51,459 nt of DNA from an uncultured Bacteroidales bacterium (lineage in GTDB: Bacteria > Bacteroidota > Bacteroidia > Bacteroidales > UBA932), in the NCBI GenBank assembly GCA_900318955.1, contig ONMJ01000011.1, forward strand, positions 1 to 51,459, written 5' to 3'. The number at the start of each line of letters is the position of its first letter. The stretch's first letter is position 1. Positions 28,545 to 38,882 of the stretch are shown here, in pieces. A program made the position numbers and the translations under genes. Under the pieces are notes generated by a model that searched no databases, was not told the DNA's origin, and worked only from the letters and a program-made list of their open reading frames with translations.

Positions 28545-29504
28545 ATGATCAGCGAAAGTATTATAGACAGCACCATTGAAACCCTTTTCAGGGATATCGA
28601 ATTCACCAAAGAGCCTTCCGGCCTTTATGACCCGCTGCGATATATGATTGCAATCGGAGGAAAGCGGCTCAGACCCAGGCTTTGCCTGACGACATATTCC
28701 CTGTTCAAGGACAGTTTCGACGAAGGGATTCTCTCCCCTGCGACAGGCATCGAAGTATTCCACACATTTACTCTCATCCATGACGACATAATGGATAAAT
28801 CCCCCCTCAGAAGGGGCAGTGAGACAGTTTGGAAAAAGTGGAGCCCCGATACGGCGATTCTATCCGGAGACGTCATGTGCATAGACAGCTACAAGCGCAT
28901 TGCAAAAGCTCCAAAAAAGGTCCTTGGTGATGTCCTGGAGCTGTTTTCGAGGACGGCGGCCGAAGTTTGCGACGGCCAGCAGTACGACATGGAATTCGAG
29001 ACAAAAAGGAATGTAAGCATGGCCGAATACATGAATATGATCGGGAAGAAAACGGCTGTCCTCATAGCATGCCCCGCCAAGATGGGCGCGATGATAGCCC
29101 TCGCTCCGAAGGAGGTCTGTGACGCTGTCTATCAGTACGGCTACAACCTTGGTCTCGCTTTCCAGGTAGCAGACGATTGGCTCGATGCCTACGGAGACTC
29201 AAAGGTCTTTGGAAAGCCTATCGGAGGAGACATCGTCAATGGAAAGAAGAGTTGGCTCACTGTCCGATCCATGGAAAAAGGGGCCGAAGGGCTTCTCGAA
29301 GCGATGGAGTCAGACCTTCCGGATAAAGATAAGATAGCCGCAGTCATGGCTATATACGACAAAGTTGGTGTCGAGGAAGAAGCTGAAAATGAGATAGAAA
29401 GGCTGACAGACAAGGCTCTTGACGCCATTCGGCCGATACTCTCGAAAGAGCAGTTCGCCACACTTGAAACTTTTGCCAGAAAACTTACCGGGAGGAGGAA
29501 ATAG
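28545..29504 (+). CDS. Polyprenyl diphosphate synthase, trans-isoprenyl type
   Basis: 319-aa cytoplasmic enzyme that condenses isopentenyl diphosphate with an allylic diphosphate. The first Asp-rich motif is in LIHDDIMDKSPLRRG, the second is DDWLD in FQVADDWLDAYGD, and GGKRLRPRL is the IPP-binding block. Two residues with sizeable side chains precede the first motif (Thr-Leu-Ile), consistent with a short- to medium-chain product, but chain length cannot be fixed by eye. It is probably the source of farnesyl/geranylgeranyl precursors for menaquinone and undecaprenyl lipids. The next gene starts one base after its stop. Confidence 0.92.
   Translation: MISESIIDSTIETLFRDIEFTKEPSGLYDPLRYMIAIGGKRLRPRLCLTTYSLFKDSFDEGILSPATGIEVFHTFTLIHDDIMDKSPLRRGSETVWKKWSPDTAILSGDVMCIDSYKRIAKAPKKVLGDVLELFSRTAAEVCDGQQYDMEFETKRNVSMAEYMNMIGKKTAVLIACPAKMGAMIALAPKEVCDAVYQYGYNLGLAFQVADDWLDAYGDSKVFGKPIGGDIVNGKKSWLTVRSMEKGAEGLLEAMESDLPDKDKIAAVMAIYDKVGVEEEAENEIERLTDKALDAIRPILSKEQFATLETFARKLTGRRK
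29491..29498 (+). promoter_or_regulatory. Strong Shine-Dalgarno-like site before the U32 gene
   Basis: GGAGGAGG lies seven bases before the ATG at 29506. Such sites are rare in Bacteroidota; this one is also the coding sequence for the Gly-Arg-Arg end of the polyprenyl synthase, so it may be partly coincidental. It supports 29506 as the start. Confidence 0.5.
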
Positions 29505-29505
29505 G

Positions 29506-30804
29506 ATGGAAGCAAAAGAGCTGGAAATAATGTGCCCGGCAGGCAATTTCGAATGCCTCGTCGCCGCAATCGAAGGAGGGGCTGATTCGGTATATTTCGG
29601 AGTCGGCCGCCTCAATATGAGGTCACATTCTGCCAATAACTTTGCTCCCGAGGACCTTCCTGAGGTCGTCAGAATCTGCCGGGAATATGGAGTGAAATCA
29701 TATATGACCCTCAATATCATCCTCTATGGAAATGACCTGGAGGATGCCTACAGGGCTCTTGACGCCGCAAAAGAAGCGGGTGTTGACGCTATTATCGCCT
29801 CCGATATGGCGGCGATACTTTATTGCCGTAAAATAGGACTTGAGGTCCATATCTCGACCCAGCTGAGTATCTCCAATATCGAGGCCCTTCAGTTCTACTC
29901 CCAATTCGCAGATGTGATAGTCCTTGCACGAGAGCTGACCCTCGACAAGGTCCGTGCAATATACGATGAGATTATTTCGAGAGATATCAGAGGGCCGAAG
30001 GGAGAACTCGTTAGAATAGAGATGTTCGCCCATGGAGCTCTCTGTATGGCCGTTTCCGGCAAGTGTTACCTTTCCCTCGACAATACCGGCCGCTCAGCCA
30101 ACAGGGGGGAATGCATGCAGCTCTGCCGCAGAGGATATGAGGTGACCGACATCGAGACCGGCACACAGCTCGTAGTGGACAATAAATATATCATGTCCCC
30201 GAAGGATCTGTGCACGATAGAGTTCATGGACAAGATTATCGACGCCGGCGTCAAGGTCTTCAAGATCGAGGGCCGCGCAAGGAGCGCAGAATATGTCAAA
30301 CGGTGCGCCCGGTGCTACCGTAAAGCAGCTGATGCCGTTGCAGAAGGGACATATACTCAAGAGCTTGCCTCAGAACTGAAAAAAGAGCTTTCAGAGGTCT
30401 TCAACCGCGGTTTCTGGGATGGTTACTACCAGGGAGCGAAGCTCGGTGAGTGGAGCAGCGTATACGGTAGTGAATCCACAAGGAAAAAGGTCTATTGCGG
30501 AAAGATTACCAACTGGTTCAACAAGATCGGAGTGGCGGAAGTCCTTGTGGAATCCGGAGATCTCAATGTAGGAGACGATATTATCATAATAGGGAAAACG
30601 ACAGGGGCTTTGGAAATGACAGTCGACGATATGAGAGTAGAGCTAAAACCCGCCACAAGCTGTCCAAAGGGCGTTTTCTGCTCTATTTCGGTCCCTCTTG
30701 AAGACCTCCCGGAAGACCGTATCAACGACAACCCTGCCATGGAGAAGGCAGAAAAAATCCATCCCCGCCGAGGAGATAAGGTATACATTTGGAAAACGGC
30801 CTGA
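29506..30804 (+). CDS. U32-family protein, TrhP/YegQ-like
   Basis: 432-aa protein. The U32 signature EMFAHGALCMAVSGKCYLS is at residues 172-190 and is followed by RSANRGECMQLCRR with further Cys residues, as in the iron-sulfur members. In E. coli, YegQ (TrhP) takes part in prephenate-dependent 5-hydroxylation of tRNA uridine 34, so tRNA modification is more likely than proteolysis here; collagenase-type annotation is historical. The ATG at 29506 is chosen because it follows the upstream stop by one base and has an unusually good ribosome-binding site, GGAGGAGG at 29491-29498. The frame is open further upstream, inside the previous gene. Confidence 0.88.
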   Translation: MEAKELEIMCPAGNFECLVAAIEGGADSVYFGVGRLNMRSHSANNFAPEDLPEVVRICREYGVKSYMTLNIILYGNDLEDAYRALDAAKEAGVDAIIASDMAAILYCRKIGLEVHISTQLSISNIEALQFYSQFADVIVLARELTLDKVRAIYDEIISRDIRGPKGELVRIEMFAHGALCMAVSGKCYLSLDNTGRSANRGECMQLCRRGYEVTDIETGTQLVVDNKYIMSPKDLCTIEFMDKIIDAGVKVFKIEGRARSAEYVKRCARCYRKAADAVAEGTYTQELASELKKELSEVFNRGFWDGYYQGAKLGEWSSVYGSESTRKKVYCGKITNWFNKIGVAEVLVESGDLNVGDDIIIIGKTTGALEMTVDDMRVELKPATSCPKGVFCSISVPLEDLPEDRINDNPAMEKAEKIHPRRGDKVYIWKTA

Positions 30805-30836
30805 TGGCACAGGCTTTGTTTATGAAACCAACGGTT

Positions 30837-32468
30837 ATGAAAATCTATAGATATATACTTGCGGCCGTTGCCGCTCTTTCGGTCTCGGCTGCCGCTTCAG
30901 CCCAATCAAAGAATTTCAATATGGGGAAATGGATGGAAATTCAGAATTCCATCCTGAAGGAACTCGACCGCTCGTATGTGGACACTCTTCCTCTTGCGAG
31001 GATTGAGCGTGCAGGCATCGATGCAATGCTCGAGGGCCTGGACCCGTATACGGTCTATGTCCCCGAAGAAGAGCAGGAGAACTTCCAGATGATGATTAAA
31101 GGCGTCTATGGAGGCATTGGTGCTGTCATCTATAAACCGGATGTCAACGGCAATGTCATCATAAACGAGCCTTATGCCGGCTCCCCTGCCGTCAAGCACG
31201 GACTGGTCTGCGGAGACGAAATCGTAGCAATAGACGGTGTCTCCACCCACGGGATGACAAGTGCCGACGCAAGTGAGAAAATGAGGGGAAAACCGGGGAC
31301 TACAGTTGTTCTCCGGACTAAAAAACTCCATGCAGGAGAGACCTGGGCCGCAGGTGAGGAAGTCGATGTCCCTATCGTAAGGGAAAGGATCCTAATGCCG
31401 GCTATCGAATACGTCGGGATGATCGACGAAGAGACCGGATATATTCTCCAGAGCAAGTTTACAGACGGTGTCGGTCAGGCCGTCCGCGACGCTTACTATC
31501 AGCTTAAGGCGAAGGGAATGAAAAGACTCGTCCTGGACCTTAGGAGCAACGGAGGCGGACTTCTCAACGAGGCCGTAAATATAGTGTCCCTCTTTGTTCC
31601 GAAAGGATCGGTTGTGGTTTCCCAGAAGGGTAAATCCGTGGGATCCAATATGACCTATAAGACTACCACCGACCCCGTGGACCTCAAGATTCCTATCATA
31701 GTACTGGTAGACTCAGCCTCAGCATCGGCCTCAGAGATAGTCTCAGGAGCCCTTCAGGACCTCGACAGAGCGACTATTATTGGTACGAGGACATATGGAA
31801 AGGGCCTTGTCCAGAGCATCAGACCGCTCCCGTACAACGGACAGCTGAAAGTCACGACTGCAAAGTACTATACTCCTTCGGGGCGCTGCGTCCAGGCGAT
31901 AGACTATGCCCACCGCAATGAAGACGGCAGCGTCGGACATATTCCCGATTCGCTTACCCATGAATTCAAGACTGCTTCCGGAAGGATAGTACGCGACGGC
32001 GGTGGCATCACCCCCGATTTCGAAGTAAAAAGCCATAAATACAGCCGCCTCACTTACTCTCTCGTTCTCAACGGAGTCATTGAGCAGTATACTCTCAAGT
32101 TCGTTCGCGAGCATCCTTCAATCGCTCCGATAGATGAATTCCATTTCACCGATTATGAGGACTTCATCGCCTTCGCTCTTGACAAGGAATTCGACTATCG
32201 CTCAAGCGCAAAGACTATGTTTGACGAGATGAAGAAAACCCTCGACGAAGACGGCCTTTCCGAGTCTATGGCCAAAGAACTTGATGCCCTTGAGAAGTCC
32301 CTCAACATTGAAAAAGAGGCATTCCTACGCCTGAAAAAAGACGAGATTATTCCCTTCATCGAGGAAGAAATCGCTGTCCGTTACTACTACCAGGAAGCCG
32401 GCATCAAGATCCGGCTCCGCTACGACGATCAGCTGAAAGAAGCCCTCACCAAACCCTCTGCTGTGTAA
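30837..32468 (+). CDS. S41-family C-terminal processing protease with PDZ domain
   Basis: 543-aa exported protease. Signal peptide MKIYRYILAAVAALSVSAAASAQ, a PDZ domain (about residues 85-175, with VYGGIGAVI and SPAVKHGLVCGDEIVAIDG), then the S41 catalytic core. The nucleophile is Ser297 in the SASASE block, and Lys322 in TYGKGLVQ is exactly 25 residues further on, the same spacing as in E. coli Prc. It belongs to the CtpA/Prc group that trims periplasmic protein C-termini. The frame runs back to a TTG at 30789, inside the U32 gene, but the ATG at 30837 (or 30822) gives a proper signal peptide. It is followed by a bidirectional terminator. Confidence 0.92.
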   Translation: MKIYRYILAAVAALSVSAAASAQSKNFNMGKWMEIQNSILKELDRSYVDTLPLARIERAGIDAMLEGLDPYTVYVPEEEQENFQMMIKGVYGGIGAVIYKPDVNGNVIINEPYAGSPAVKHGLVCGDEIVAIDGVSTHGMTSADASEKMRGKPGTTVVLRTKKLHAGETWAAGEEVDVPIVRERILMPAIEYVGMIDEETGYILQSKFTDGVGQAVRDAYYQLKAKGMKRLVLDLRSNGGGLLNEAVNIVSLFVPKGSVVVSQKGKSVGSNMTYKTTTDPVDLKIPIIVLVDSASASASEIVSGALQDLDRATIIGTRTYGKGLVQSIRPLPYNGQLKVTTAKYYTPSGRCVQAIDYAHRNEDGSVGHIPDSLTHEFKTASGRIVRDGGGITPDFEVKSHKYSRLTYSLVLNGVIEQYTLKFVREHPSIAPIDEFHFTDYEDFIAFALDKEFDYRSSAKTMFDEMKKTLDEDGLSESMAKELDALEKSLNIEKEAFLRLKKDEIIPFIEEEIAVRYYYQEAGIKIRLRYDDQLKEALTKPSAV

Positions 32469-32490
32469 TTACAATAGGATAAAAGATTAC

Positions 32491-32526
32491 AAAAACGGCC
32501 ACTGAAATGGATCAGTGGCCGTTTTT
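32491..32526. terminator. Bidirectional rho-independent terminator
   Basis: A perfect 15-bp stem, 32491-32505 with 32512-32526, and a six-base loop. The stem has A5 and T5 at its outer ends, so it can end both the S41 protease transcript (plus) and the groES-groEL transcript (minus). Confidence 0.92.
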
Positions 32527-32560
32527 CTACTGTCTGCAGTTTCGGTTGGATGTTCCTCGA

Positions 32561-34452
<1,892 letters not shown>

Positions 34453-34466
34453 GATATTGTGTTTTT

Positions 34467-34551
34467 AATGTGTTTCACATTCCGCCGGTCTTGCCGGCAC
34501 AAGACAATAATCAACAGATATGCCAATGAGAGCCAGACTGACATTTTGTCA
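34467..34551 (-). promoter_or_regulatory. groES upstream region with three inverted repeats
   Basis: Within the gap between groES and the CotH-like gene are: TGACATTTTGTCA, a perfect palindrome with a three-base centre (34539-34551); GCCGG/CCGGC around five bases (34484-34498); and AATGTG/CACATT around TTT (34467-34481). The first is a plausible operator upstream of the promoter; the other two could lie in the leader. No standard heat-shock CIRCE repeat is present and no clear TAnnTTTG box was found. Confidence 0.5.
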
Positions 34552-34557
34552 AGCCTT

Positions 34558-35961
34558 CTATTTCATAGCCGAGACAGCGGCAGCTTTCACTTTGAAAAAA
34601 TTGTCAGAGCCATCCGAAAGTATACGGTACTCACCGTGATTACCCCATGGAGCAGGACGGTCGGAAATAGTCATATCCTCTCCAGTATCGTTGGAGACAT
34701 AGTCCCGGATCATACCCTGCCAGCCTCTTATCCTTGAAGAGGCCTCCTCGAATGAGGAAAGCCCTCCGGCAAGGCATAGCTGCCTTAGGTAATCCCTATA
34801 GGCGACCTTCCACTCAGAATTCTGTAAGAGCTTAGTCATCAGGTTGTTCTCGCTCCTACCCCACCTGTATGGATCCTGCCTTCCGGCATCCGACTGGACT
34901 CCGCAGTCAAGGCTTGTGCCGAGGGTATTGTCGTAGTCAAAAGGAATGAAATAGACCTTGTATGAGCCCCCTGAAGGGACGAAATACAGGTAATAATTGT
35001 TGCCGTTGTTCCAGAAATCATCCCACATTCCTACGGCGACATTGACTGCATAAGTGCGAAGGAAAAGGTCGACATCCATAACCGAGGATATCCAACTCAT
35101 GAAAGAAGAACCTGATAGAGTGCCGGTCTTTTGAATAAAATCCTTCATCATATCCTTAGCCTTGGAGAAAGACTCGGGATCGGATTTATACTCATACGCA
35201 TATGAATGGACATTGTCATCTATCCCGAAAAGGCGGTCGTCAGCATTTGTCAGGTCTGCAATCCCATTGGAATGACGGCATTTCCAAAGATAGCCGTCGG
35301 AGGAGCCGAACCTCTCGGAGCGAGCCTTCAGATAGTCCTCGTCGATATGCTCCATCAACTCATATACACCGAAGTAAGCCTCTTTTGTATCACTGCTTAC
35401 TTTGAGATACAATCTCGAATATACGCTGTTGATGGCCGTCCAAACCCCGAATCGCCGGAAAAGATCATAGCAATAGATTTCGCGGACATAAGAGGGGTCA
35501 TCCTTGAACCACTTAAGGTCGAAACGACTGATTTTACCGAATTCAGGACCGCCTTTCTCATAAAACTTATGGGTATTGACGCTGAAATGGCAATGGTGCC
35601 AATCTGCCGAATTCACAGCGTGCTTTTTCGAACTTTCAGGACGGCGGCGGGAAGTATTGCCCCGAAGCCTTATTCCAGCATCTTGGACAGAAGAGACATA
35701 TCCGCCCCTTACAATATTGATATCGCTGTGAAAATACTCGGAATTATTGCTATCCTTGTCATATTCCTCAAGGAGCCTGTTCCATTCGTCCTCCGAGATA
35801 TGGATATGAATCTCCGGTATAACGGAAGGATCGTAGAATTCAGAGATTGCCTTATCCCACTTGGAGGGGCCCTGAGGCTGAGGCACATCAATACCGCCCG
35901 TACGGCAACCTGCTATCGCTGGTACCGCAAGGGCGATAATGAGTAACCTCCTTAGATTCAT
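34558..35961 (-). CDS. CotH-like kinase-fold lipoprotein
   Basis: 467-aa protein with a lipobox at Cys19 (AIAGC), so it should be anchored outside the cytoplasm. CotH-family landmarks are VIPEIHIHISEDEWNRLL, AGIRLRGNTSRRR (the G-I-R-x-R-G-N block), EAYFGVYELMEHIDEDYLK and the metal-binding FIPFDYDNTLG. In Bacillus, CotH is an atypical protein kinase for spore coat proteins; Bacteroidota do not sporulate, and the role of such lipoproteins there is unknown. It overlaps the aldose epimerase gene by four bases, at the end of a six-gene run. Confidence 0.87.
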   Translation of the reverse strand: MNLRRLLIIALAVPAIAGCRTGGIDVPQPQGPSKWDKAISEFYDPSVIPEIHIHISEDEWNRLLEEYDKDSNNSEYFHSDINIVRGGYVSSVQDAGIRLRGNTSRRRPESSKKHAVNSADWHHCHFSVNTHKFYEKGGPEFGKISRFDLKWFKDDPSYVREIYCYDLFRRFGVWTAINSVYSRLYLKVSSDTKEAYFGVYELMEHIDEDYLKARSERFGSSDGYLWKCRHSNGIADLTNADDRLFGIDDNVHSYAYEYKSDPESFSKAKDMMKDFIQKTGTLSGSSFMSWISSVMDVDLFLRTYAVNVAVGMWDDFWNNGNNYYLYFVPSGGSYKVYFIPFDYDNTLGTSLDCGVQSDAGRQDPYRWGRSENNLMTKLLQNSEWKVAYRDYLRQLCLAGGLSSFEEASSRIRGWQGMIRDYVSNDTGEDMTISDRPAPWGNHGEYRILSDGSDNFFKVKAAAVSAMK

Positions 35962-37079
35962 TTCCTTACAGAAAATTTATATGCGGTTGTCTGGGTATAG
36001 GTCTGCCCCGGACGGAGAGTAACGTCAGTGAAATTGTCCTTATTGGGGCTGTCAGGGTATGCCTGAGCCTCAAGAGCAATCGATCCCCTATAGGACATCG
36101 GACGTGAATGACGGTCATTGTCGGACCCGTCAAAGAAATTGCCGGTATAAATCTGGAGCCCCTTCTGGTCTGTCAGGACCTCTACTTCGCGTCCGGAGGA
36201 AGGATCATATACTGTGCAGGCCGTCTCAAGACCTTCCCCTTTCCTACTGAGGCACCAGTTATGGTCATATCCGCGAGCATTTTTAAGCTGCTCGTTGTCC
36301 TCTCCAATCCTATCGCCGATACGATGCTCTGTGCGGAAATCGAAGGGCGTACCCTCCACAGGAAGAATCTCTCCCGTAGGGATGCTCAGAGAATCGATAG
36401 GAACAAATGAACCGGCATTGACCATCATCAGATAATCCTCGACGGAAGGTCCCCCGAGATTGAAGAAGGGATGGTTCGAGAAGTTCACAGGGGTCGCCTT
36501 GTCTGTAGTAGCTTTATAGGTGATACAGAACTGGTTATCCTCAGTAAGAGAGTATGTCATCGTCATGTCGAGATTGCCGGGATACCCTTCGAGACCGTCG
36601 GGATGGAGAAGATGGAGGGTAATGGATCTATCATCTACGGACACTACATCCCAGACCAGATTGTCGACTCCGAGGAACCCGCCGTGGAGGGTATTGACAG
36701 AATTATCATTTTTGGGGGTCTCATAGACCACACCGTCGAGAGCAAAACTGGCCGTGCCTATTCTGTTGGCAACAGGACCTACGCAAGCCCCGAGGAATCT
36801 CTCGCCCTTCGGATGGACATATTCTTCAAGCGAACCCCTTCCGAGCACGATATCTGCCATTTTCCCGGACCTGTCGGGAGTATAGAGAGAGACTACGCGG
36901 GCGCCGAAATTGGTCACCTGCATCGTAATATCGCCTGCCGAAAGAGTATAGAGTGCCACCTGGCATCCATCCACCTCACCTTTAAAATTCTCTGCAAGGG
37001 CGAGATCGGCAATCTTAGAGTTGTTCCCGCAGGAAACAGCCGCCGCAAGAAGGGCGGAAATGATTATCAGTCTTTTCAT
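35958..37079 (-). CDS. Aldose 1-epimerase (mutarotase), lipoprotein
   Basis: 373-aa galactose mutarotase family member that interconverts alpha and beta sugar anomers. The substrate-binding and catalytic residues are visible: His in NTLHGGFLG, His in VNFSNHPFFNLGG and the catalytic Glu in SIALEAQAYPDSPN. The lipobox AAAVSC (Cys17) places it outside the cytoplasm, unlike E. coli GalM, as is common in Bacteroidota. It overlaps the CotH-like gene by four bases and the EEP-family gene by one base. Confidence 0.93.
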   Translation of the reverse strand: MKRLIIISALLAAAVSCGNNSKIADLALAENFKGEVDGCQVALYTLSAGDITMQVTNFGARVVSLYTPDRSGKMADIVLGRGSLEEYVHPKGERFLGACVGPVANRIGTASFALDGVVYETPKNDNSVNTLHGGFLGVDNLVWDVVSVDDRSITLHLLHPDGLEGYPGNLDMTMTYSLTEDNQFCITYKATTDKATPVNFSNHPFFNLGGPSVEDYLMMVNAGSFVPIDSLSIPTGEILPVEGTPFDFRTEHRIGDRIGEDNEQLKNARGYDHNWCLSRKGEGLETACTVYDPSSGREVEVLTDQKGLQIYTGNFFDGSDNDRHSRPMSYRGSIALEAQAYPDSPNKDNFTDVTLRPGQTYTQTTAYKFSVRK

Positions 37080-38176
37080 TATATGGATTGTTTCATTGTC
37101 GAAGGTTTAAACGTGGCTATCTGGGGATAGTGATCAGAGTAGTCAACCCTCTCGGAAGAGAAGGTAACCGCATCGAGATCTTTCGGAGCAAGCAGATAAT
37201 CTATCCTGAGGAAAGGACGGAAACGCTTGTAAGTAAACGAGAAACCCCGTCCCGCCTTGACGAAAGCGTCAGTTCTCGACTGCTTCAGTATCTGATATGT
37301 GTAAGAAAGCGGAGTATCATTGAAATCTCCGACAACCATGGACCGATACGGACTCTCGGCCATACTGGCGCGGACAGCTTTGATCTGATCGGGGCGGCGG
37401 GTAATCGCCTGCCGCATCTTCCTTCCGGTAGACTCGACCTCTTCTTCGTCGACGATACTCTTGATCACGCTGTCAGGAGAAAGGTTATAACTCTCAAAAT
37501 GGCAGTTATATATGCGTAGCGAAATAGTATCGTTGACCTCAACATCCGTAAAAAGGGCCATATTGGTACTCTTTTCAAACCCCACCTTTCCCTTGTCCCT
37601 GACAGGAAGCCTTGAGAGGGTCACATTGCCGGCATGGCCTTTACTTCCGGTAAGAAGGTAATAATCAGCCCTATATCCTGGAAAATGGGCTGCAAAGTAA
37701 TCATCAACCCCGATGGCATTGTCTATATAAAACTCTTGAAGGCAGATAATATCGGCATCAAGAGACATAAGATACTTTGCCGTCTCGTCTGCAAGAGCCT
37801 TTCTAGAATCCAACTCGGCAGATTTGTCGCCATTGGCGAAAAGGCCTACGTTGTATGTAACTACTTTGACCGGGCCTTCTTCCGCCTTATCTTTCCCCTT
37901 GATTCTGATGTATCTCCCGGCAAGAAATATCGAAGGGATTAGCAGGATTATAAGCCATGAAGCCAGGCTGGATCTTCGAATGATAGCGAAGATAAGCAGC
38001 AGAATCGTTAGAATCAACACCGGCAGATACAATATCCCGAAAATGGTAATAGGCCAAAACTTCGCAGGATTAATGATTCCGGCAGCATAGCTAAGCAAGA
38101 GCAAGCCGGAAGCGAGTGCCACCAGTATAAAGAAAAACAACCTCGAGAAGAAACTTCTCTTTTTCTTTTCACTCAT
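37079..38176 (-). CDS. Endonuclease/exonuclease/phosphatase-family membrane protein
   Basis: 365-aa protein with two or three N-terminal membrane helices (about residues 10-30, 43-66 and 70-90) and a metal-dependent EEP domain. The EEP residues are present: Asn in VVTYNVGLF, Glu in ICLQEFY, Asp and Asn in VVGDFNDTPLS and the Asp-His pair in YSDHYP. Substrates in this superfamily range from DNA to phospholipids; the membrane anchor favours an envelope phosphodiesterase role, which is inference. It shares one base with the aldose epimerase start. Confidence 0.87.
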   Translation of the reverse strand: MSEKKKRSFFSRLFFFILVALASGLLLLSYAAGIINPAKFWPITIFGILYLPVLILTILLLIFAIIRRSSLASWLIILLIPSIFLAGRYIRIKGKDKAEEGPVKVVTYNVGLFANGDKSAELDSRKALADETAKYLMSLDADIICLQEFYIDNAIGVDDYFAAHFPGYRADYYLLTGSKGHAGNVTLSRLPVRDKGKVGFEKSTNMALFTDVEVNDTISLRIYNCHFESYNLSPDSVIKSIVDEEEVESTGRKMRQAITRRPDQIKAVRASMAESPYRSMVVGDFNDTPLSYTYQILKQSRTDAFVKAGRGFSFTYKRFRPFLRIDYLLAPKDLDAVTFSSERVDYSDHYPQIATFKPSTMKQSI

Positions 38177-38194
38177 AGGAAATTAAATTTTAGG

Positions 38195-38878
38195 TTACCT
38201 TTTCCATAGGGTACCCTTCTTTCTCCAATATAGGATAAGAAGGAAGCCGAAAAGCATTCCCCCGAGATGGGCGAAATGGGCTACTCCGCCGACCGTTCCG
38301 GTCATTCCGGTAAGAAGCTCGATGGCGGCGAAAATAATCACCCACCATTTCGCCTTGAGGGGGATTGGAGGGAAAATCAGGGTCAGGACCGCATCCGGAT
38401 TGAGCATCGCGAAGGCAATCAAAAGCCCGTAAATCGCTCCTGAAGCGCCCACAGTAGGGGTTCTGAGGAGATTGGTAATATTGATCTGGGCAGCGGGAGT
38501 GGCCGCAGCCATCCAATTCTGGATTTGGAGGTATTGGACCCCAAGATGGAGAAGGACTGCACCGAATCCGCACACAAAATACAGTATCAGAAATTTCTTC
38601 TCTCCTATCGTCCGCTCTATTATAGATCCGAACATCAGCAGGGTGTACATATTGAAGAAAATATGCCAGAACCCTCCGTGCATGAACATATGGGAAAGAG
38701 GCTGCCACCACCTGAAGAAATAAGAGGTCGGATAGAAAAGGGCGAACTTCTCTATCATGAAGTCCTCATTGATGAGGGTCGCGACAAACATAATTATGTT
38801 GATAACAAGCAGGGTCCTTGTCACCGTCGGAACATTGCTGAAGAAAGAGCCACCGTTTCTGTTTGTGTAGTATGCCAT
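38195..38878 (-). CDS. Rhomboid intramembrane serine protease
   Basis: 227-aa six-helix protease. The catalytic Ser146 lies in the GASGAIYG motif and His204 in AHLGGMLFGF; His72 and Asn76 in HIFFNM form the oxyanion-hole region. The N-terminal tail is short. It sits four bases after mutL and 18 bases before the EEP-family gene. The substrate is unknown. Confidence 0.93.
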   Translation of the reverse strand: MAYYTNRNGGSFFSNVPTVTRTLLVINIIMFVATLINEDFMIEKFALFYPTSYFFRWWQPLSHMFMHGGFWHIFFNMYTLLMFGSIIERTIGEKKFLILYFVCGFGAVLLHLGVQYLQIQNWMAAATPAAQINITNLLRTPTVGASGAIYGLLIAFAMLNPDAVLTLIFPPIPLKAKWWVIIFAAIELLTGMTGTVGGVAHFAHLGGMLFGFLLILYWRKKGTLWKR

Positions 38879-38882
38879 ATTG

